Of a stretch of 64,000 nt of DNA, positions 1 through 24,336 are shown piece after piece (position 1 is the stretch's first letter; the number at the start of each line of letters is the position of its first letter). The position numbers and the translations under genes were made by a program. The DNA is from Asterochloris sp. CNOR1 (Eukaryota; Chlorophyta; Trebouxiophyceae; Trebouxiales; Trebouxiaceae): positions 1,178,001-1,242,000 of the forward strand of contig OZ017752.1 of NCBI GenBank assembly GCA_963969365.1. Reading direction: 5' to 3'. A model generated the notes under the pieces. The model searched no databases. It was not told the DNA's origin and saw nothing but the letters and a program-made list of their open reading frames with translations.

Positions 1-18
1 GGGCACAACCCACACTAC

Positions 19-2393
19 CTCTAGTGTCTCCATGGTCAGGCTGACTGCCACCACAAGCTTGCGCTTGGGCTGCAGGTCCAGCACACGCCGGCTGCGCGTG
101 ATCTGCTGACCCAGCATTGTGCTGCGTTCATGAGTGCCATTGCTGACGTTGAACTCCCACAGGACAACGACCTGTGGCCATGCTGTCAGAGGCGAGTGCA
201 GACTACACGCATCTGGCTGTGCATCTGGCTGCTTGAGGCCTGTTGCCCTGCTGTATGTGTCCTTGATGAAGGGACCCCTGTCAACAGCCCGCCTCGCAGC
301 TTGCAACACCTTCATTTCTGTGGGCTGCATGTGGGGCTCCTCCTTGACGTCACCATTTGCATCTTTGGGGGTGATGGCTGTCAGCGTCGGGGCACGCAGA
401 GACCGGGGGGGCAAAGGAGCGCCATCACTCCTGCGCCTTTTGGCGCTGCCACCTGAACAGCAGAGCCAAATGGCAAACAGTGCATGTCTACATCGCCTGA
501 CTTTGTAGATCATAGACATTTCAGCGCTCCTCATGGGGCTTGAAGCAACATATCACCTGCTCACGGCAGGCACTTATGTGGAGAGGCTGACAGCAGGCTC
601 AACCTTGACGTGCACTGGGTTTGACTGGGGAGTCCTGCTCAGCATCTTCAGGCAGTGCATGGGCTCACCGCTGCTGCCCGACTGGCGCCTCAAGCTGGCT
701 CCTGGCTGAGCCAGGGATGGGAAGGCGGCGTAGACTTCCTGGCATACCAGCTGCATCAGCTCGTCATCTTGAGCCACCAGGAAGGTGGGCGTTGCCACCT
801 CAGCTAGTTCGTCGTAGCGCTGCACAGCAGGAAACAATTGCTCTGCTGCCAGGCCAGGTGGCTGGTGGTGTGGTCCGATGGGCCTGCGAACTTTGCAGAG
901 AGCAGCACGTGCTGGTCTGCATTAGTCGCAGGCAGACCCTTGCAATCAACAGCAGCCTGTAGGTTGCACCTACAAACAGGTGACCTTGCGCCTTGCAGCC
1001 AGGGGCCCACCAAAGCATGTCAGCAGGATGGACAGAAGAGCATCTGCAGGAAACACACCTTCCCAATGTCAGCTTCGGCTTGGGAAGTCTGACTAGCCCT
1101 GTTTAGCTCCGCCTGCAGCGCAGCCAAATGCAGCTGCAGCCGCGCGTCACGCTCTGCCTGCTGCCTCCTGTCCTCTGCCTGCTGCAGGGTCAGCTTCTTC
1201 AACTGCTCCGCCACTTCGTCGGTTGCTTTCCATCCTGCAGACGCATTGGGCTGTCTCAGATGAGGGGCAGATGAAAGAACAGGTGCAGTCTGGTAAGGAC
1301 ATGCTTGGACATGCCACAGAAGGACAGGCCAGGATTCAGATGTTCTGGGTTCCGTGTTGAGACAGCCGCTTCCTGTAGCGACAGCCATTTCGTGTAGCCA
1401 CCTTTACATATGAGTTGTGAGCCGTACTCAGCTACAAGCTACAGAGCCTTCACCAGCCTGGGGGCATGGCCACTGTCAGTGCCTCTTGTAAGGCGTACAA
1501 TGGCAACCGCATGCTAGCTGCGTACAAAGGTGCTGCTCTTAAGTTCACTTGGGCTTTTTACCCCTTTGCCTGAAGAAAGCCACTTAGATGGCCCAGATAC
1601 ACCTATGCTGGTGCTGCAGCACTCAGCAAGAAGTAGACCATGGTGCAGATGTGTTAAGGCTTGTGCACGCATTGCCCTTGTTTGCCGCCTGCCTGCTTGA
1701 GTCACATAGAGACAGCACCTCACCTGGGCAACTCTGTGTTAGACCGAGTGACTCAGAGGGAGCTGCCACTCTTACCTGTGAGCTCATCTCATTTGCAAAC
1801 GTCCCATCAGGTGAGCCAACACACAAGCTGCAGCCCACTTGAAGAATCCCATCACAAGGTGATCATGCCCAGGCCTGGCCATGACCCTGGTGTCCCACAC
1901 ATCACAAGAAGGCACAGCACATGATTACCATGGTGGAGAGGGCATCTGCTGCCGGCTATCACGTAGGCCTGCTCTTTGCAGCAGCACAAGCAGCAAGCCC
2001 CCTGTCCAGCTCCAGGACAAGACACACCCTCGTGCACCTGCCCTGCCACAACATGCAGCCCAGCGGCACACCTGCTCCACCGCCTTGTGCAAGCTGAGCA
2101 GCACGGATTAGATTGCGTTGGTAGGGGTTGAGTGTTCCTTCATAGTCCTCAGGTTACAGCAGAAGGAAGGCTGCTCCAGCAGCCTTCTCCCCAGCGTAGC
2201 CATCAGTGCCCAGCCGGTCCAGGATGACGGCGAGATCATCTGGGGTCGCATTCTCAGCTATCAGGGCCTGCCGGATGGTGACCACCATGCAGGCTATGCG
2301 ACCTGCAGCAAAATTGCCAGAATGTTTGCTGTCTGAAGCTGGGGCGCTAACTCGCAACATCTGAGAACACAGACTAGCGTGTATGTCAGGCAC
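19..2393 (-). CDS. Unidentified coiled-coil, probably nuclear protein (incomplete at 3' end)
   Basis: I do not recognise the family. Exons that join in phase on the minus strand are 2158-2302 or 2158-2393, 1776-1827, 1059-1234, 669-819, 310-452 and 19-171. The link between 1776 and 1234 is unresolved; it may use a piece near 1580-1640 ending in a GC donor. The product has an acidic, Ala-rich N-terminal part, then a charged heptad-like stretch rich in Gln, Glu and Arg (exon 1059-1234) that looks like a coiled coil. A basic KRRRSD patch in exon 310-452 could be a nuclear localisation signal. The last exon seen (residues around VVVLWEFNVSNGTHER) ends at a gt donor at 18-17, so the gene continues to the left of the window. 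The ATG at 2393 is the only clear upstream start and lies 284 bp from the divergent SMC3 start. It could also be two genes. Confidence 0.4.
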
Positions 2394-2677
2394 AGCTGAG
2401 CAGTAGCAGTCATGTGCTTGAGGCTACTGTTCTTCATGCCCGCACAAGTTGGCCGCAGGCGCCTGTGGTGTCAATAGATGTGGAGGGGCCTACCTGCCGA
2501 TACTTGCCGCGGTCTGCAGGTGACCTCAATTTCAAAAACGCATGACTTTAGGTGGTTGCCAGAATCGATCTCGCAGGCAGCAGATTGCTGCTGATGATGT
2601 GAGAACGTAAAGCCAGCAAGCAGGAACAGTTCATGGGCCTGCTTGATACCTGATCGCTTTTACAGAGAAACGCAGCA

Positions 2678-17028
<14,351 letters not shown>

Positions 17029-17645
17029 TACTTCTGATGCAGCGCCCAAGACAGGCCTGAGGAATACATGTCCGAAGCTGTAATTGATGGTCCATCGAAC
17101 CTAGCAGGGCATGTACTGCTGTCTGGGCTCTGTGGGCTGGTTGCCACCTATCAGGGGAGTGGTCGTGTTTCTAGCGGAAGCGGTGGGAGCTCAGTCTTGA
17201 CCACTAGTATGCAGCCAGAGCTGCATAGCACGCAGAAAGGGCCATGCAGTCCTATGTCTGAAGCCAGTGCATAAACAAGCGCCTGTCACCAGACCTGTGG
17301 CAGCCGCAGCCAGGAAACAGTTGTCTGGCTGTGCAGCCCCTGCGGCTGCTTTGCTCTGGCGCCATGCTTCCCTGGTCAGCCTCAAGTTTATCAGCTGGGG
17401 CCTGAGCGGCATGGTGCTGCAGTGGACTGCAACCAATTGGACCTGCCAGGTTTGTAGTGCTGCAAATCGGGAGCCCTGACCTCAGGGATCTGCTGACCAC
17501 CTTTGTGCATTGAACAATGGATGATGGTGATCTGACACATGTACCTCTGAGATGCACTGTGTTACACATGGCCCAGCAGTCAGACGCAAAGGGTCCAAGT
17601 TGCAGCCTGCCGTCCAATGCAGTGCTACAGCAGTGTCGGACAAGG
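17029..17645. other. Convergent intergenic region SMC3 / ASCH gene
   Basis: These 617 bases lie between two stop codons and should hold both 3' UTRs. I see no conserved coding exon, RNA gene or clear polyadenylation motif. Confidence 0.5.
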
Positions 17646-18803
17646 TCATTTCTGAGGAGAGCTGCTGAAGGCTGGGGGTGGTAAATGACTCCAGTCCATT
17701 GGAGGGCTGATCGCCACAGGAGGTGGTCTGAGAGCTGGGGCAAACTGCTCTGCCACTCTCCGCGGGAGAGTCCACAGCTTGCGCTGACCTGGCATCTGCT
17801 GAGGGATGACAAGGCGCTGGGGGTTCTGGCACCTGCAGGCCGGTCCTCGCAGTAGCTCTTGCATGCCGGGCAGCTCACGGGGTGGGTTGTGGTTGGTAGC
17901 GTTAGCGCTGGTGCAAGCATACACTGCAGTAGGCTGAGAATGCCGCCAGAGATCCCACAACTCCCAACAGCTCCATTCTTCATGCAGCTGTGGGGCAAGC
18001 AGAGGCTTACAAGAAGCAGAAAGGGCTGAGAACTTCCTGCTTCAGGGCCTCAGGAAGCCCCTCCCAGGAGTCCATCTCCTCTGCCTGCACAAACATATGC
18101 ATCCTGGTGCACAATGGTGATTGCACACAAAGGGGTCCGCTTGCGTACCGATGTGCCGGCCATGCCTGCATCATATGACTCCCTGAAGAGGTCAAGGATG
18201 AAGGGCTGGCGCCAAGCATTGAGCTTGCTGTCTCCCTTGCATCTGTGAGCTGTTGCAGAAGTTGGTAATGCCCGGGCGTGGCAGCTCACCGGGAGGCAGT
18301 CCACCACGTCCACGCAGCCAAGCAGGACACTCGTGGGGTAGCTGGGCGGGAGGTGGGGCTTCACATCACGACCCTCTGCTGCATGCACCTGAGCGTAGAA
18401 CGCTTCCAGCTCCTGCAACACACAGGGGCCCCAGCGCGCAGTGGCAGCCGTGTGCAATGTGCGTGTCAAGGCCTCAGCAGCCATCTTCTGGGTGTGAACA
18501 AGTGGTGTAGCAAGACAGCAGGGACTTTGGTGGGTGGACGTGACCAGCTTGAGCTGCTACGCAACTGCCAGGCTGGGAGGGGTACCAAACATGCAGCCTG
18601 GTGAGGCAGCTGGCAGGTATGTAACTGACGTCAATGTCTTCCTGCGAAGGTTGCTTGCCAGCCGCATGGATCCACAGGCTGCCCCTGTGCTCAGTGCTCC
18701 AGGTGCGCCCCTCGATTCGCTTGATGCCATAGACCAGAAGGGAGGCCCAGGGCTGGTGCATCGTCAAGCATGTCAGGCTGGATGCCCCCTTCTGCAGCTG
18801 CAT
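17646..18803 (-). CDS. ASCH-domain protein (activating signal cointegrator 1 homology)
   Basis: Four exons on the minus strand: 18803-18630, 18412-18290, 18084-18011 and 17832-17646. Phases close to give 185 residues. The N-terminal half is an ASCH fold: CLTMHQPWASLLVYGIKRIE, then RTWSTEHRGSLWIHAAGK, then SYPTSVLLGCVDVVDCLP, and a C-terminal CQNPQRLVIPQQMPGQRKLW strand. This order matches the stand-alone plant ASCH proteins related to the C-terminal domain of TRIP4/ASC-1. ASCH domains bind RNA or modified nucleotides, but the substrate here is unknown. There is no zinc finger, so it is not a full TRIP4. The start at 18803 is the first Met before the conserved CLTMHQPWAS. The last exon adds a Pro-rich tail of about 35 residues. 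The donor after exon 1 (gtcagt) is unusual. Confidence 0.87.
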
Positions 18804-19458
18804 TCAGCTCCAAGTTGCCCCTGCAGAGCGGCAATTATTCTCTGATGAGTTCAGCTGTGTCCCCTCAGCGGGGCCCCGCTGTGCTCATTCAGCCTCCATT
18901 GTTGCCCCAAACAAGTGAAGCTTGCCACGAGGCAGAGTGGATGCAACTAGCAGCAGATGCACATGTTTGTGCAACCCTCCAAAGGCCTGATGCACCCACG
19001 TTATGGGTTGGGCCAAACATGCAATTGGCTTCTCCCTCAAGTAGCAGCATCATTAGATCAGGATCAAGATAGTGGTTCTAACCGTCATGGTTATGCATGC
19101 CATCACGTCAGAATCTCACACACAATCAAGGCAATAGCAGCCACTCTCTGCTTGGCATCCTCTGGTCAATCCAGCGGGATGAGGCACCCCCAGCCTACAG
19201 CCCAAGTTCATCCGTTGAGTCACCTGAAGGTTGTTACCCGCTTTTACAGGGTGGTGGCCCCAGCTGCACCACCAGCGGCGGCATGAGCATCGGCCCGGTA
19301 GATCCCTTCAAGACGTAAGCAATGGGCCACTCGGCATCGCTGGTGCAGAGTCTACAACACAACTCAGCTAAGAAGCTGCCTGTCTATCTTGGACAGCAGG
19401 CAGCCAGGTTCTGCCTGCAGGCCTTGATTTAAGGAGGTTAGCGCCCCAGGGAATTGCC
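18804..19458. promoter_or_regulatory. Divergent promoter region ASCH gene / ZNHIT1
   Basis: 655 bases between two start codons on opposite strands. It must contain both promoters and 5' UTRs. I see no TATA box or RNA gene that I can support. Confidence 0.45.
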
Positions 19459-20622
19459 ATGAGCAGGAGAGAGACGCGCCAGCGCAAGGTCTCCCAGAAA
19501 GTTGGGGCCCTGAGCGATGCTGACAAGCAGCAGGCAGCCTCAGCGCGGCTGCAGGCACTGGAGCTGGATGAGCCCATCGGCGCGCTGCAAGAGGACATCA
19601 GCGACGACGAATTTCTTGCAGAGGGCACTGATGAAGGTGCGCCCGGCCAGCCAGAGCTGCAATGAGGTCCATGTTGGCGAGCACCATAATGTCGCCAAGT
19701 TGATTCAGGCTCCTCTTCAAGCAGCCTAACACAGATGTCCTCCGGCGACGTGATGCACGAAGCCTGCGCTTCAAGCATATACACGAAGTCTTGCTCAGCT
19801 GCTGCTGAGTCAGCAGTCCATTGTACCATTTGCAGCACCAGCTGCTGCTGCTTGTGGGGTGCTACAATGTATGCTCCGACAGCCCGTTGCACGGCGTCCG
19901 CTGCTGCCGGTTGTGACAAGCAGAGCCCTCCTGGTGCGATGCAGACACCCCTGTGCCTCACATGCAACCAGCTGCATGTTTGCTGTGACAGGCTGCTTTC
20001 TATGCAGCCAAGAATGTTAGCAGGCTTCAGCAAACCCAATCTGTCTGTAGAGGACGAGGACATGGGCAAGAAGAAGGGCAAGCGGCGGCGAAACAGCGGG
20101 CCCAAGCGCAAAACAAGGGGGGCTGCAGCTGAGCGCAGGAATCCAGTTGCACGCACTTTTGAGGCCTTGCTTGATGAGGTGCGCTTTGCATGGCAGCAGG
20201 AGCAGTCTGCTGCAACGCCAGGGCAGATGGATTGCAGAACACTCATGAGGTCTTGCATGATAAGTCGCAGACGGCATGGCAGTCTCTGATTCAGCCAGCT
20301 GTGAGCATAATACAGCGCTGATGGATTGCTGCAGGCCGATCTAGGAGCTGTGCCTCCCAACATCCCAACATATGCAAGGGCAGCTGTGGGCCCCTCCAAA
20401 TATGGAGCCCCTCGAAAATTCTGCTCTGTGTGTGGCCTAGCCTCACCGTGAGCATTCTCTGTGTTGAGCTGCTGCTGCCAACTGGACCAGTGTCTATGCC
20501 GCACCCAAACCTCCTGCCAATCTCGCTGCAGGTACAAGTGTGTACGCTGCAGCTCAAGATTTTGCAGTAAGAAATGCTATGGGGTACATGTAGAGACACG
20601 CTGCCTCAAATTTATTGCCTGA
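19459..20622 (+). CDS. ZNHIT1: Zinc-finger HIT protein ZNHIT1/SWC6, SWR1 (SRCAP) complex subunit
   Basis: Subunit of the chromatin remodeller that deposits histone H2A.Z. Four exons (19459-19636, 20024-20178, 20335-20447, 20532-20622) give 178 residues, close to human ZNHIT1 (154). The N-terminal helix RRETRQRKVSQKVGALSDAD resembles the family start. The centre is acidic then basic (SVEDEDMGKKKGKRRR) followed by RTFEALLDE. The C-terminal zf-HIT domain has FCSVCGLASPYKCVRCSSRF and CSKKCYGVHVETRCLKFIA with the Cys/His ligands in place. The second intron has a plain gtgcgc donor after GATGAG. A long open frame on the opposite strand across this gene is a by-product of composition. It ends 171 bp from the stop of RLP24 (convergent). 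Confidence 0.93.
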
Positions 20623-20747
20623 CCTACCCTCCCTCTGCCTGCATTGCTTGAGTCTTACAGCTCTCTGGCGTTTTGCCAAGATGATCAAATCATACCTGTA
20701 TCATCCATTTGTTCATGCACTTTGAACGTGATTTGATCTGGAGCATT

Positions 20748-20769
20748 GCAGCAGCAGCAGCAGCAGCAG
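20748..20769. repeat. (CAG)7 microsatellite
   Basis: Seven perfect trinucleotide units in the short space between the converging ends of ZNHIT1 and RLP24. Confidence 0.8.
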
Positions 20770-20793
20770 TTACATCCTGCAGTGGCACTGCAA

Positions 20794-22035
20794 TCATGAA
20801 GCATGCTGCCGCTGCCTTGTGCGAGGCTTCTCCACAGGGACGCGCAGCTTCTCCTTTCTCTTCTCCTTCTGGACCTCTGCTACTGCGGGCTGCTGTTCTG
20901 CCATCTCCTCGTCCTTCTTTACCTGAATAAGGATGCAGATATGGCAGTCACATACACTGGAAACATACAAGCCGTGTGCAGGCCGCAACGCAGAGCGGGA
21001 TGGAGTTGGGTGCGCTCACCTGCTCTGGCTCTGCTTGCAAGGCAGCAGCTGCCTGGGCTGCCTGCTGCTTGCGCAAACGGGCAACAGGGGCCTCGATGAG
21101 GTCAATGCCCTTCTCCAGCTCTGCGCGCTCTGCCTTGTTCTTCTGGGCAGCAGCCCTGCGCATACGCGCCTCATGGAACCTATCCTGGCGTGCCTGGCGG
21201 ATCTGCAGACATTGCCGCGCAGCTTGATATATGCTGCTGCAGCCTTGCATTAGATGCGTAGAGCTACAGGGCAGCAAGTCACAAGCAGCTCTGTACCAGG
21301 CACAGGTTGCGGCCTGCAAACCTGCAGCGTGCCACGGCGGCTGCCATCTAGAGACAGAGGCATGGGCCAAGCCACCTACCTGCTCAACCTTCTGCATGGC
21401 CTTGACAGACCTCTGCACCAGCTCCCTGTCATACTTGACAGGCCTGTTGCGCTGCCGCTCCATCTCAAAGGTGGCATCCTGCAGCAAGCAGTGTAGCTTC
21501 AAGGCATAGTCACAGCACAACAATCACAGCACCAACGTCTGCCCTGCCTATTGCTGCTTGAGAACTGTCCCTCGAGCAGCATCAGCTGAGGGCCCACGGC
21601 ATGTCTTGTCTGCTGCTGCTGCTCTGGCACCTGTTCCCTGGGTCCGTCGGGAATTGCTGGCAGTGCAGAGATACCCCTAGCAGATCTGGGCTGAGGACGA
21701 GCTTCCTTTGGCTGGCTGACAGGCAGAGTGGTGCAGTCAACTGCCTAAGCTGGCATAGCCTCACCTCCGCCAGCTCCTTGCCTGCCAGCTTCCTGTAGGC
21801 CTTGGTCCACTTGACCTTCCTGGGATTGCGCTTCATCTTGAAGTTCTTGTGACACTTGCTGCGGCAGAACTTGAAAACCTGCAGCGGCCACGTGCAGCAT
21901 CAGCCAGATACATAGTCACAGCAAGCGTTTGCCACACTCAAGACTGGAACTTACAGTGGCATCATTGCGGACAAATTGGATGCCATGCCCAGGGTAGATG
22001 GTGCTGCTGCAGAACCAGCACTTCTCCAACCGCAT
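20794..22035 (-). CDS. RLP24: Ribosome biogenesis protein RLP24 (RSL24D1)
   Basis: Places on pre-60S ribosomes the site later taken by ribosomal protein eL24, in nucleolus and cytoplasm. Five exons: 22035-21955, 21878-21765, 21478-21380, 21202-21020, 20922-20794, giving 201 residues. The N-terminus [20 protein letters not shown] carries the first CxxC, and [20 protein letters not shown] the second zinc pair and the hallmark KMKRNPRKV(K/R)WTKA(Y/F)R. Then comes [20 protein letters not shown] and a long charged helix, as in the family. The C-terminal tail is Lys/Glu rich. What separates it from cytosolic eL24 is the long C-terminal extension and the MKRNPRKV signature. The start codon is unambiguous. 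It shares a 183-bp divergent spacer with a plastid protein gene. Confidence 0.95.
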
Positions 22036-22218
22036 GGCTGGAGATCAGGCAGGGCGGCCCAAGTACAGGCGGTTTTCTCTGGCAGGCAGACAGTCCACAG
22101 GCTTTCGTTTCAGCTGATCTGCTTGGTGTGGTCGCAACAGCAGCTAGCCAGACCTGATCAGTCAAGCTGCTCCTTGAGTACTATTAGATTCCTGTAGCCC
22201 AAGCGCTGCTGTCCCGAA
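22036..22218. promoter_or_regulatory. Compact divergent promoter RLP24 / plastid membrane protein
   Basis: Only 183 bp separate the two start codons, so both core promoters and 5' UTRs must overlap or abut. No motif is claimed. Confidence 0.5.
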
Positions 22219-24063
22219 ATGACATCAATAGCAAGCTTAATGCAGCGTACTCATGCGCCGAAACCCATTGCGTGGGGCACTTCGCACCAACCTGTCAGGC
22301 CCCTCAAGAGGAGGCACTGCCTGGTCTGCACAGCAGAGGACAGCAACTTCCAGGGACAGCTGCAGGACAAGGCTAAGGCTGCAGGCAAATTCACCAGCCG
22401 CAAGTGAGTGCCCTGTTGTGATCCTTGATGCTTTGCATGAGTCTGTCAACACGGCTCAGGGTTTGCACACTAGCAGCCAGGGACAGGCTCAGCTGTGCAC
22501 CAATAGAGTGCTTGCTGGACTGAAACGCACTGCTGGTGCAGATTGAGGGAGACTTACACAGTGCTGGACAAGGGCGTCAAGCAGGCTGCTCAAGGAGCCA
22601 ACAGCCGCTTTGACTTCACAGGCAAGGCTCGAGCGACAGCACAGGCTGTGCGGCACCAGGCGTCCAATGCCAACAAGCAGTGGAACCTCTCTTCGAAGGC
22701 GCGGCATGTCAGGGAGGATGCTGCTCGCGCGCTGCCCAAGGTGAGGTGCCTGTCTGGGCAGTTCCTCGTCAGATGCATGCTGGTCAGCTACTTGATGCAT
22801 AAAGATGCTGCATCTGGCCTGCTTTCTGAACTGGCTTCCTCACCAACATCATCCGCAGGTCAGGCTGAAGCGGACCCTAAGCAGCACCAACTTGCTGCTT
22901 ATGGCAGTCCACGGAGTGCCCTTTCTGCAGCAACAGCTGGGGCATTCTGGGCAGGGATGGAGCTGAATCAGCTTAGCCGCGAAGGAAGGTGAGGTGTACC
23001 AGTGGCCTCCCCACCCCAAGCTGTGATCAGGGCAGCCCTTGCAGCTGCCGTGCTGGCTCACTTCCTACATGCTGCGACAGCAACAATGCTTTGCAGCGCT
23101 CCCGCCTGGCCGTCAAGGCACGCTTCTGGCCAAAGCTTTCCTGTCTGCTGCAGGTCCGGGGACCTCTCATCTGTCATTGGGCCCTGCTCCCGGCAGCCCA
23201 TCCATGCCTTGCTGATTGCTGCAGCAGAGCAGGCACATTTCACCTGAACAGTCCCCTAAATCACATCTGTCAATGTGCCCTGCAGGGGATCAAATAGGTC
23301 GACGAGCTGCAGCCCTGTGTGTGCTGCAGTGAACATGGCCTCCCAGCTGCCGTCCCGGCTTAGTCTGCAGATGCGACAGCTGCACCGCCATCTTGCGGTG
23401 CAGCAGACCTACTCGTGCCCATCTACCTTCTAGCCGCCACCCTGAAATGCCACCATGCACTGGACTGGAGCCAAGATCCTCTGCACAGAGCCCCGGATCA
23501 GACAGCTAGCATCCTAGCTGTTACTTCGACTGACACTCTTCCGGGTGCCCTGCAGTGGAAGAAGCGTTACGATAGCTTTTCGCGCACGCCCCTGGGCAAG
23601 CTGGCTTGGACGGCCTTCTTGGTGTGGGGCTTCTACAGCGGCCTGTTCTTCCGGATGCTCAACATCCTGTTCCTGCTGTGGTGGATTGCACCCATTGTGC
23701 TGGTGCCCCTCGCCCAGCGTGCAAATCGCCAGGTCAGTTCTCTGTTTGACCTGGCACTTTGCACAGGGCCCTGCTCTTGTCAGACCCATGATCACTGATC
23801 TCTTGGTACTCGACTCAAGCTGCACACGCCTCCTGCAGGCTGTGAAGAACATGCAGGCCCAGCAGCAAAGGCAGCAGGAGGCTGCCAGTGTCAACACACT
23901 GTGGGACGCCTTGATGCGACAGCAGGCTTTTCAGCAGCAAGCAGCAGCTGGACGTCGCAGAACATCCCAATCAGCTCAGTCTTCCAGCAGAAAGAAGCCA
24001 CCAAGTGATGATGGTGTCATAGATGTAGAGTATACAACCATAGACGTCGATCCAAGCACCTAA
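22219..24063 (+). CDS. Predicted chloroplast membrane protein, plant-conserved, function unknown
   Basis: Four exons (22219-22403, 22542-22740, 23556-23732, 23839-24063) give 261 residues. The first 40 residues (MTSIASLMQRTHAPKPIAWG, later RRHCLVCTAED) look like a chloroplast transit peptide with a likely VC-TA cleavage. A central soluble part has FDFTGKARATAQ and ends in WKKRYDSFSRTPLGKL. This is followed by two hydrophobic segments, AWTAFLVWGFYSGLFFRMLN and ILFLLWWIAPIVLVPLA. The tail is rich in Gln and Ser, ending in an acidic stretch. The arrangement FxFT-K-R, then a KxxY...F..TP(L/M)G motif before paired membrane segments, is one I associate with an uncharacterised plastid protein family of land plants. 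That likeness is from memory and no function is known to me. The 815-bp second intron contains no exon that fits. Confidence 0.7.
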
Positions 24064-24167
24064 AATGGTCAGTGCTATCTGAAAGGTGATTGCAGGATGC
24101 AAGCACATTGCTAAATCTGTTTCTTCGCAGGCTGCTGTCTCTTTTGATGTTTGCCCATCTGTTGCAC

Positions 24168-24229
24168 TTCACATCAGCCTGGTCATCAGGAGGACAGTGG
24201 AGACTGTCAATAACAACAGCTGATGTGAA
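24168..24229. repeat. Perfect 11-bp inverted repeat, 40-bp loop
   Basis: TTCACATCAGC at 24168-24178 is complementary to GCTGATGTGAA at 24219-24229. It lies just after the plastid protein stop and 107 bp before METTL13. It could be a transcript-end hairpin or a factor-binding pair. Confidence 0.6.
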
Positions 24230-24336
24230 ACGCGAAATCGTTGTTAGGGGGTGCTGAATTCAGGTTTGACCAGTAATTGGTCAAATTTTCCAAGCACACT
24301 CGTATCAGGGCACCTGCTTTCATCTGAGCGGGCAGC

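Noticed and set aside
2540-2620. Possible minus-strand tRNA around an 'agaatcgatctcg' motif
   Set aside because: No complementary acceptor stem or proper T loop could be drawn.
17252-17998. 248-codon minus-strand frame
   Set aside because: It overlaps the last ASCH exon in another frame and the intergenic space. The ASCH frame carries the conserved sequence.
19368-20537. 389-codon open frame on the minus strand across ZNHIT1
   Set aside because: It runs antisense through verified ZNHIT1 exons and introns, has no recognisable domain and is explained by GC-rich composition.
22741-23555. Extra exon in the second intron of the plastid protein (for example a frame reading to 22992)
   Set aside because: Direct joining of 22740 to 23556 keeps the phase and gives the expected continuous helix before the membrane segments; the extra frame has no counterpart.
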